The position numbers were made by a program, and so were the translations under genes. The notes beneath the pieces are model-generated. The model worked only from the letters and a program-made list of their open reading frames with translations, was not told the DNA's origin and did not search any database. DNA of 64,000 nt from a virus, in the IMG/VR virus record IMGVR_UViG_3300013005_000031, positions 1 through 64,000 of that record; one strand, written 5' to 3'. Shown here piece by piece: positions 7,204-16,400 of this stretch (the stretch's first letter is position 1; each line of letters starts with the position of its first letter).

Positions 7204-9102
7204 ATGAGGCAACACTATGTAATGGACTATGAAACTTTGTGCAATTGTTTCATAGCAGTTTTTGAAGGAGTAAAATCTGAAGAACAAGAAATCTTCACTA
7301 TCCATGAATCTAAGAATGATATTCTAGAACTAATTACATTTCTAGAAAGAAACATTGCTTATGATGAATGGCATGTAAGTTTCAATGGTCTTGGGTTTGA
7401 CAGCCAAATTACCGAGCACATTTTAAGAAATAAAGAACAACTACTTGAGCAACCTGGCGGTACAATTGCCAAGTTTATTTATAACAAAGCTCAAGATGTT
7501 ATCAATAGAAGTAACAATGGTGAGTTTCAGGAGTATTCTCCTAGAGACTTAAGCATCAGACAACTTGATGTATTCAAACTAAACCATTGGGACAACAATG
7601 CTAAGAGATCTAGTCTAAAGTGGATACAGTATACCATGGACTGGCATAACATTATTGATATGCCTATTCATCATACTACTGAAGTTACAGCAGTACAGAT
7701 ACCTGAGATAATCAGGTATTGTATTAATGATGTTCAGTCCACTAAGAAGATTATGCATCTCTGTAAAGATCAGATAGACTTGCGTAGAACTTTGACAGAT
7801 GAGTATGGGATAGATTTATATTCTGCATCTGAGCCAAGGATATCTAAAGAATTATTTTTATTGTTTCTTAGTAAACAGACTAATATCAAGAAGTATGAGC
7901 TCAGAAAAATGAGAACTATCAGACTAAAGATTACTGTTAAAGATATCATACTACCTTATATAGAATTTAAAACAGCTACCTTTCAGAATCTTCTGAAAAA
8001 GTTCCAGGATGTAGTTATATATCCAGGAGAAACAAAAGGTGGGTTTAAATATTCTGTAAGGTATAAAGGTGTACAGACAGATTTTGGTTTGGGTGGTGTC
8101 CATGGTGCGCGCTCTACTAAAGTATATGAGTCTAATGAGGACATGATAATAATGACGTCTGACGTTACTAGTTTCTATCCTAATCTTGCTATTAGAAATA
8201 AGTGGGCACCTGCTCATTTACCAAAAGAAGAATTCTGCAATCTGTATGAGTGGTTCTTTGAGGAGAGGAAGAAGATTCCAAAGAAAGATCCCAAGAACTA
8301 TGTATACAAGATTATCCTGAATTCAACTTATGGGCTCAGCAATGATGAGAATAGTTTCTTGTATGACCCAGAGTTTACTATGAGAATTACTATTAATGGA
8401 CAGCTTAGTCTTACTATGCTGTATGAGATGATCTGTGAGGAAATACCAAATGCTCTGCCACTGATGCAGAACACAGATGGTTTGGAGACTATGATCCCTA
8501 GACAGTATGTAGACAAGTATATGGAGATATGTGAAAGGTGGGAGAAGATTACCAATCTACAATTGGAGCATGATAAATATTCCAAGATTATTCTAGGTGA
8601 TGTAAATAACTACATTGCTATAACAGAAGATGGTAAGTCTAAGTGCAAGGGCCGTTTTGAGTTTGCTAATCTAGCAATGCACAAGAACAAAAGCTTCCTA
8701 GTTATTCCTAAAGCTATCCATGCATATTTTGTGGATGGAATTAAACCCGAGGATTATATTAAATCTAACACAGAGATATTTGATTTTTGTGGGGGTGTAA
8801 AGATAAAGGGTGATTGGAACTTCTATCAACACAAAATTGTTGATGGAGAATATTTAGTTGAAAAACTACAACATACTATCAGGTATTTTATCTCTAATAT
8901 AGGCACCAAGGTTATTAAGAAGAATAACACGGACAATAGAGAGATACAGATAGAAGCAGGTAGATGGTTACAATCTTTGATGATTGACTATGTAGAGAAA
9001 CCATTTACTGACTATGATATTAATTATGATTATTACTTGGACAAGATCAATAAAGAGATAAGAGATCTTGAGCCTATTGTTACACAACTTAGTTTATTTT
9101 AA
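7204..9102 (+). CDS. Family B DNA polymerase with DEDDy proofreading exonuclease and C-terminal clamp-binding peptide
   Basis: 632 residues, short for family B. The exonuclease comes first: Exo I at D8-x-E10, Exo II FNGLGFD (N61, D66) and Exo III YCIND (Y172, D176), an intact DEDDy set. Polymerase motif A is DVTSFYPNLA with D320. Motif B is KIILNSTYG at residues 369-377. Motif C reads QNTDGLE (D425) where YGDTDS is usual, so the first Asp is Asn but the key second Asp is kept. The protein ends exactly in QLSLF, the consensus pentapeptide for binding the bacterial beta sliding clamp, as in E. coli Pol II (also family B). It is the replicative enzyme of the phage; crAss-like phages carry either a family A or a family B polymerase. 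The start follows a terminator, so it may open a new transcript with the two genes after it. Confidence 0.93.
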   Translation: MRQHYVMDYETLCNCFIAVFEGVKSEEQEIFTIHESKNDILELITFLERNIAYDEWHVSFNGLGFDSQITEHILRNKEQLLEQPGGTIAKFIYNKAQDVINRSNNGEFQEYSPRDLSIRQLDVFKLNHWDNNAKRSSLKWIQYTMDWHNIIDMPIHHTTEVTAVQIPEIIRYCINDVQSTKKIMHLCKDQIDLRRTLTDEYGIDLYSASEPRISKELFLLFLSKQTNIKKYELRKMRTIRLKITVKDIILPYIEFKTATFQNLLKKFQDVVIYPGETKGGFKYSVRYKGVQTDFGLGGVHGARSTKVYESNEDMIIMTSDVTSFYPNLAIRNKWAPAHLPKEEFCNLYEWFFEERKKIPKKDPKNYVYKIILNSTYGLSNDENSFLYDPEFTMRITINGQLSLTMLYEMICEEIPNALPLMQNTDGLETMIPRQYVDKYMEICERWEKITNLQLEHDKYSKIILGDVNNYIAITEDGKSKCKGRFEFANLAMHKNKSFLVIPKAIHAYFVDGIKPEDYIKSNTEIFDFCGGVKIKGDWNFYQHKIVDGEYLVEKLQHTIRYFISNIGTKVIKKNNTDNREIQIEAGRWLQSLMIDYVEKPFTDYDINYDYYLDKINKEIRDLEPIVTQLSLF

Positions 9103-9104
9103 TT

Positions 9105-10220
9105 ATGCCAAAGAAAATTGCTGAATGTACAAAGGCGCACTTAGTTAGTGTGCCTTTACCAAATCATGGTGCTACTTACACTGTAATTAGTCACCAATCT
9201 GTTATGGATTATGTATATACTGAGCTTGCTACTGCAGGTTTCAGTGTTGTTCATGAAGAGTATAGATGTACTGCTGATGGACAGATTGCTCACGGGATTT
9301 ATAAGTTGAACTTCAACAATGACCCTGAGTTATCAATGATGTTTGCTTGGACAAACAGTTATAACAAACAAGTAAGATTTAAGTGTGGTGTTGGTGGTTA
9401 TATTAACTTGACCGGAACTACTATGGTCTGTGGAGATATGGGAAGCTGGGCTAGAAAACATACTGGTACTGCTGATGAAGAGACAATTAAAACCATACAA
9501 GAGCAAATAACTAATGCACACATGTATTATAATCAGTTATGTTCTGACAAAGAGTCTATGAAAGGTATCACACTGAACAAGAGAAAGCAAGCTCAGCTAT
9601 TAGGTATCTTGTTTGCAGAGTATCAGATTCTTACTACAGAGCAGGCTAGTATTGTAAGACAACAGATGGACAGACCTAGTCATGTCTATGTAGATAGTAA
9701 CAGCTTGTGGGCATTCTATAACTTTGTCACCATAGCTCTGCAGCATTCACATCCTAAGACTTGGATGGAAGATCAACGTGTCTTACATTATTTTATCTCA
9801 ACTGTTAATAACTTCCAACAGTGCACACCATCTGCACAGATAGTTGCACCTGTTCCTGTAGTTGTTGAAGCTGAGGTGCCTTCAGTTGATCCTAATCAGG
9901 TGGATTTAGAAGATCTTATTGCACAAGTAGAAGCAGAAGAAGCTCAGTCAGAGACAATAGTAACTTATACTGATCCTGTAGGAAATACTTTTGAAGCTAT
10001 AGATTTTCATAATGAGGTGGTTAGTGATACTAACCAATTGGAAGATCCAGAAGATGATGATGAAGATGAAACACCTGCATATATTCCTGATGAAGATCAA
10101 GAATATACAGGAGAGAATGCTTCACACATGAAGGGTTCAGATTTTGATATTGATAAAGATGATTTTATATTCAATATCAATGACACAGAAGAAAATGATG
10201 ATTCATCATTATTTTTTTAA
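9105..10220 (+). CDS. DUF932-like protein with acidic tail ending in SLFF
   Basis: 371 residues. The N-terminal ~240 residues include YTVISHQSVMDYVYTELATAG and later MFAWTNSYNKQVRFKCGVGGY with LTGTTMVCGDMGSW. This resembles the 'NS.n....f....G.....C.NG' core of the DUF932 family found in phages and plasmids; the match is by eye and moderate. Helices follow to about residue 240. The last ~120 residues are acidic and probably disordered, ending in ENDDSSLFF. An acidic tail with a terminal aromatic tip is the layout of single-strand DNA-binding proteins. Together with its place 2 bases behind DNA polymerase, this suggests a DNA-binding replication protein, but no OB fold is recognisable. A strong terminator follows at once. 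Confidence 0.72.
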   Translation: MPKKIAECTKAHLVSVPLPNHGATYTVISHQSVMDYVYTELATAGFSVVHEEYRCTADGQIAHGIYKLNFNNDPELSMMFAWTNSYNKQVRFKCGVGGYINLTGTTMVCGDMGSWARKHTGTADEETIKTIQEQITNAHMYYNQLCSDKESMKGITLNKRKQAQLLGILFAEYQILTTEQASIVRQQMDRPSHVYVDSNSLWAFYNFVTIALQHSHPKTWMEDQRVLHYFISTVNNFQQCTPSAQIVAPVPVVVEAEVPSVDPNQVDLEDLIAQVEAEEAQSETIVTYTDPVGNTFEAIDFHNEVVSDTNQLEDPEDDDEDETPAYIPDEDQEYTGENASHMKGSDFDIDKDDFIFNINDTEENDDSSLFF

Positions 10221-10226
10221 TTTTAA

Positions 10227-10264
10227 ATGGGAGAATGGCTTAGGCTGTTCTCCCATTTTTTTTT
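10227..10264 (+). terminator. Strong intrinsic terminator
   Basis: The 13-bp hairpin ATGGGAGAATGGC-TTAG-GCTGTTCTCCCAT (one G-T and one T-G pair) is followed by nine T residues to 10264. It closes the polymerase/DUF932-like unit 6 bases after the stop. The upper stem and TTAG loop match the hairpin at 7146-7174, which suggests a related origin or selection for the loop. Confidence 0.88.
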
Positions 10265-10265
10265 A

Positions 10266-10274
10266 CTTTTATAA
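10266..10274 (+). promoter_or_regulatory. Candidate promoter or leader element CTTTTATAA
   Basis: CTTTTATAA followed by TATATAACC lies between the terminator and the ATG at 10285. Since the terminator should stop upstream transcripts, a start signal for the small gene is expected here. The core resembles CTTTATAA at 3911-3918. The evidence is position and similarity only. Confidence 0.3.
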
Positions 10275-10284
10275 TATATAACCT

Positions 10285-10482
10285 ATGAAAAAGAAGAAAA
10301 TGAAAATTGAATTCAACGGCCAAGAAGTATACATTAACTTTGTATCAGAAGACAATGCCTATGTTATTGTAAGCAAAGACAAAGAAGGTACACTTGGCAA
10401 GTTTAAACTTAATTCAAATGAAATTAAAGGAGTTGACTTAAACAAACTTAAAAAGTTTAATAAGAAACCTAAAAAAGTTTAA
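10285..10482 (+). CDS. Small basic protein, unknown function
   Basis: 65 residues and very lysine-rich, beginning MKKKKMKIEFNGQEVYINF and ending KKFNKKPKKV. The core has alternating hydrophobic residues suited to a small beta barrel or sheet, so a nucleic-acid-binding role is plausible, but I recognise no family. It is separated from the polymerase unit by a strong terminator and has its own AT-rich leader. The stop codon overlaps the stop of the convergent giant gene by 4 bases, with no hairpin in between, so transcripts of the two blocks may run into one another here. Confidence 0.7.
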   Translation: MKKKKMKIEFNGQEVYINFVSEDNAYVIVSKDKEGTLGKFKLNSNEIKGVDLNKLKKFNKKPKKV

Positions 10483-13400
10483 CCTCCTAATCTACCTGCA
10501 CTAGCCTGTTGATTTTTAAGTGTTGTTTCAACATCACCTGTTCCACCTGTGAATCCTACTACTCCAAACAATCTCTTCCAGAATTTAAGAGCACCTTTTT
10601 GTTTCCACCAATAAGGTCCTTGATCTTTCTCATATCTTTCTGCTTCATCAAAAGTGATAAAGTTTAAGACATCTCCCATTATTTGTGTGTAAAGTACTAC
10701 TGTATTATACCAAGAAGTAGATGTGGATGTTAGCATTTTAACATAATCATCTGCTCCAAGATTAACTCCGTAAATTTTAGGTAGTGGGACAAATGCAGAT
10801 GTTTCAGCTTGAACACCTAGTACTAATAGTAAGAAGTGATTAACTAAGAACCCGTATGTATTAAAGTTATCCTCATTAATAGCACCTGATCTCTCTCTAA
10901 TTTTTTTCCATTTGTCATCATCATCTGGGTCAAAACCTAATAGCATACTTGCAATTAATGCAGTGAAGATAATCAACATACCTTCTGCCATTGTTCTTTT
11001 TAGGTCTGATTTTTCCTGATCTGTCATATAAGCCATCTCAGCACCTTTGGATTTTAACATTCTAACTAGAGTTTGGAATGCACTGATGTAATAACCTTTT
11101 GTGTATTTACCTAATGCCCAGTCATATCTTTCACCACCTTGGCTGAATGATGCTGTTTTAGTATTTATACCCCATCTATTTGTAAGCATAGGAGTAAACC
11201 ATTTTCTCATAAAGAAGAACATTCTATATGCAATGAATTTATTTCCTTCTGGTTGTCCAAATCTATCATATGCTCCAAATAGTCTTCTAGATGTTCCTTG
11301 CAATTTATTTTTAAAAGCTTTAAACTTTTCAGATTTAGCAATTACAATTTCCTGACCATCTTCAAACTGAATTTCAGATTCTACATTGTTTCTTTTTTTC
11401 AGTTCTTCTACTGTAATATTATATTTATCAGCAATTTTCTGAAGTGTTTCACCTTTAGTGTATGTATGGAATACAGATTTAGTATCCCATGCAACATCAA
11501 CTCCAGTCTTAAGTTTCATTAGACCTTCTTTGTCTAATTCAAATGCATCTACATATCTAATAAATACTTGCTTACCATTTACAACTTGATTTACTTTCTG
11601 TCCATGTAAAAATGCACCAAACAATTTTACTGCAACATCCATCTCCCCAAATTTTCTATGGGCATACATCCAAGAACCATTAGCTAGATCTTTTACAATG
11701 CTTTTAGAAACTGAGTTTCCAAATTTATCTTCAGAAGTAAAAGTAGGATCAAATCTTTGTATCATTTGTCCAGATAGTGAACCTGGACCAACTGCAAATG
11801 CATCTTTAGATGCCCAAGTTATCATGGCTTGTGATGACCATGGAATTGCCATAGCATAATCTTTAGAAGTAATAAATTCTCCTCCTATAGATTCAATCAT
11901 AGATTGCATATAACCAGAAAACTGGTTCTTTAAATCTGATGGAATATTTACAGCAAGTGATGCTCTAGTAGATAGACCTTGAATAATGTCTAACCATTTA
12001 GCAAGTCTTGGATTTGATTCTTCAAAAGAAGCTGTTTGTTGCCCACGGTATTCTCTTTCTATTAATGACCTTACTTGTCCAAGTCTATTATTTTCAGCTC
12101 CAGCTTTTGTTGGATTTTGATAAAGATTTCTAACATTAAATATACCTTTTGAATATGCTTCCATATTCTTTGGTTGATTAGCAGGATCTTCTAATGTATC
12201 TACTATACTTTCCACAATTGGTAAACTCTCAAGTAACTTACCTTGTGTTTTAATAGACATACCATATTTAAATAGTCCTGTAATTATATCAGCATCTGTG
12301 TTTTCTAATTCAAGATTGTATATACCTTCTACTGGTACATATGTTATCTCATTTCCTTTTAAATCTGTATTAACTAAGTTGTTTTTAGCATCATAGTTAT
12401 ATCCTCTCTCAAAGTCAGTAATAGATTTTCCTACAAGCTGATTCTTCCAATCAGTAAATGTTTTAAATCTTTCACCAATTTTACCTCTCTGCATAGCTTG
12501 AAAAATATCTCCAGCTTTAAGTGCATGTCTTGGCATATCTAAATATAACTTAGAGTAGTTGCTTTGACCTTTTTGCACACCAAGATGGAACTTTTTCATT
12601 TCCTCTAGTAATTTAAACTCAGCGTTGTTAGATCTTTTTAAATCAAAGAACCTTTGATTCATGTATTTATTATCCTTAGCACTGTTTTTATTTCCCGGAT
12701 TAAATAATCTTGGCAGATAGTTTCCTTTATTATCTATAATAGTACCTATATAATTATCCCAAGACTCTCCAATTGGAATAGTTCTATATTCATTTTTAAC
12801 TCTATATACGGAGTGTCTAGCATTTGGAACTCCATTAAATGTTATTGTCTCACCAGTTTCATTATCTAAAACCTTAGTGCTTAGAATATATTTTTTATCT
12901 GAAGGTACAGTAATTCTATTTGCATAAGATAATTCAAAGATGATTTCTACTTTATCTTTATCCCGTCTCTTTTTAGAAACATGATTATCTTCAAACCAAT
13001 TAGATAAAATTTCATCTTCATCTAATAAATCTTGAAACTCATCACTATTGATATAATCATTTACTTTATCAGAAGTAACTTCAGGCTTATTTAATCTTGA
13101 TAAGTTAAAGTTTAATGCATCCATGTAATAGTCAGTAGGTATTTTTTCTGACAAATCACCTAGTTCTGATAATATACTTTGAAATTCAGCTGCTTCTGAT
13201 ATATTTAAACCAGTTTTAGTTTGCTTTTCTAACAATCTAACCATGGCTTTTTTCTGATCATCAGTTAAATTAACTCCTTTTTTAGCCATTGCTGTAAGGG
13301 AATTTAAATATGATAACTCTTCCTGAGTCAAACCTGTGTTTCTAGCTAAACTTTCTCTAAAATTAATTATGCTTTGTTCAAGGTCTTTAATCTTTTTGAT

Positions 13401-16400
13401 TTTTGCCTCACCTAATTCAGGAGTAATAGGCTGACCTAATTCATCCCTATATGTAAAAACTAAATCATTTATCTCTTGATAAGTTCCAGAGATATCAAAT
13501 GGCAAATTCATTTTAGTCTGTAGCTCTCCTAATCTTGCAACTAAAGCTTTTCTTTTGTCAGCATATGCAGGGGCATACTTCATAGTTATATTCTGCCTTT
13601 GCCACTCCCTAACTTTTTTGTCAAACTCTACTGTGTCTCTTTGTATACCTTCAATAGCTAAACTATTTATAAACTCATTATAAGCTGATTCTAATGATTT
13701 TTCTGATGGAACAAACTCATAGAATTTAGATTTTGCTCTACTTGCTTTAACTAATACTTTTGCTATTGACAAATCAAAGATGCCTTTTTTAGGATCATCC
13801 TGTTTAGCTGTACCATCTTCATAAGTAAGTCTACTTAATTGTTTGAAGTTTCTAAATGCAGCTTGAATAGCATCATAGTTTTCAAATCTTGATAACTCAT
13901 CATCATGTTCACTAAGTAAGCTATTATATTCATCTAATGCATTTTTTCTTTTTGCATAAGCTTCCATGTTTATTCTCTTACTTGTAGCTGCATCATAACC
14001 TTCTACAAGTTCATCATAAACATTATCTGATTCATAGTATTCAGGAACAAACTCTTGCCACATGTAATCTTTTTTGAACTGTCTAAGTTCTTCTCTGGCT
14101 TGAATTATTTTGTCCTGGTCTTTTGAAATTCTAGCTTGTGCTAAATTATATTCTAAAATATCTTCTTCATATCTATATCCATTACCAAACTCATTTAAGA
14201 AAGTTCTTATCTTTCTTTGAATAGGTTTACCAGTTTCTTTATCCCAGTATAGTATGGTATCCTCAAATGTTACCATGTCTTGAATCTGAGTAACATTAAG
14301 TTTATTAAAGTTTACTTGAGGTAATAGTTTCTCTAATGATTTTAAGAAAGAACCTGACTCTTCCATGAAGTCATTAGTAATCTCTGTTCTTTGATTTTGA
14401 ATAAACAATGCTAAAGAACCTACTATAGGATCATTACTAGAAGTATAGCTCTCTAAGAATCTATTAAACCAACTTACATCTCTGGCGTGACCAGTTAGTG
14501 CACCCTGCAGTTTCTCAGGTGTAGATACCATATCTTGATATAGATTCAAAAACCTTGCAAGTACATCCTTTGGAACTCCTCTTTTATATAATTCTTCTAG
14601 ATCATCAGTAACATCTTCTTGAGAGATTACTTTATTGTAGAAGTTGTTAATAGCAGTTTCTCTTTCTGCAAGATTGTTGTAAGCATTTTTAAAAGCTATA
14701 GTTAGATTCTTTTTAAATTCTTCTTGAACAAACTCATTCATTGGTCCTGTAAGTTCTACATAGAATTGAATGTTGTTCTTTTTATAAATTTGAGAAATAA
14801 TTACATCAACTTCATCTAGGTTAGCATTGATTTTATTTAAGACATTATAGAATAGATTGTCTTTATCCATCTTAACCCCAGATTCTCTTAGCACATTGTT
14901 AAACTGATCAATAGTTTCTTTCCAAGCATATGTGTTTTGCTTATAGAAATTAACAAGAGCAAGGGTATTTCTAGCACTAACGTTTTTATCTTTATAGATT
15001 TTACCTAAATCATTAAGCATGTTCTCAGCTATGATGTCAATTTTATCTATACTATTTACTAAGGCTCTAGCTTGTTTATATAATTCTTTTATTTGTTTAT
15101 CTTCAGCATCTATTACTAAAGACATTAACTCTTCAGAAGTATATCTACTTGTATCTGTAATTGTTTGAAAATCACGGAGTAATGATACTGCTTCTGGTAA
15201 TAAATTCTTTGAACCACCTTCTGTCTTTGAACCAAAAATAGTTTCAGAAACCATTTGCTTTATAGCTTTATCAGTTTTAAAGTTCTTAGATCTATTTAAT
15301 ATGGCTTGATTACTAGCATACCATTCATTAATAATTTTTTCTAAAGATTCTTTACTTAGTGATTTAGTTAATTCATTAGCTCTTTCAGTAACAAATTTAC
15401 CGTACTGAAATAAATCATCCTCTGTTACATCATACTCAGACAAATCTATCTCATTCTCTAGTAACATGCTTCCTAGTTCATTCAATGTAGTATCTTCATT
15501 TATTGAACTAATTCCTTGTTTATTACCAAATATTCCTCTGAAGAAGTCTTTGATTGCAGCTAGAATTTTATTTATAACAGACTCAAAACCTTCTGTTTGA
15601 ATTTTCTGAGTTAGTTTATTTACAGAAGACAATTGTAAACCATAAGTAAGTATCTCTGATTTTAGCATGTCCTCATTAGAAACAAGCTCAGGATAGTTTT
15701 TTAAAACATTGTCTCTAATTTGTTGACCCTCTACAGTTTTTATTAATGCATCATATAGATTGTTAAATAACTTTCTATTCTTTGTTCTAATTCCATTAAT
15801 AACCGGGTGAGCAAACTCATGCAGTACAGTATTTATACTTACATTATCACCTACTACATAAACAGTACCTGCATAATAAAAAGCTGGTTCACCATTATAA
15901 GGTGTTGGACTTACTCTAGTTATCTCAGCTGCTTTTTCTGGTGTGATATTCTGAAAACCTATATTTAATCCAAGACTTAATTTTTTAGCAAGTTCTTCTG
16001 CTACACGTTTAGATCTTGCATCCTGTAGTGTTTCAATATTAATGTCTACTAATGGAATACCATAAGCCATAAGACCCGCATCTTCTTGAATATTTTCATT
16101 TGGAATAAATCTATTATAATCCCATATATCTTTTAATCTTCCAAATTCTAATTTAGCATTAAAAGTATTTTGCCAATTTGCAATTTCTAAAACTGTACCT
16201 GAGTCTAATGTAACTTTTCTACCGGCTGTTTTCTCTTCTATATTTTTTTCATAAGTGAAGATATCAATTAATTTAGCTTCAATTTTTCCAGTGTGTGAAT
16301 CTGTTAATGGTAAATAACTACTTACAACATTTCCATTTGAGTCCACTACATCATAACCAATAATTTTATTTGTAGACCCTGTAACCACACCATTTTTAAA

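Noticed and set aside
10132-10160. SDFDIDKDDF in the DUF932-like protein resembles the RNA polymerase catalytic loop
   Set aside because: It lies in a low-complexity acidic tail with no surrounding double-psi barrel segments. The real loop is at 21500-21514 in the giant polymerase.
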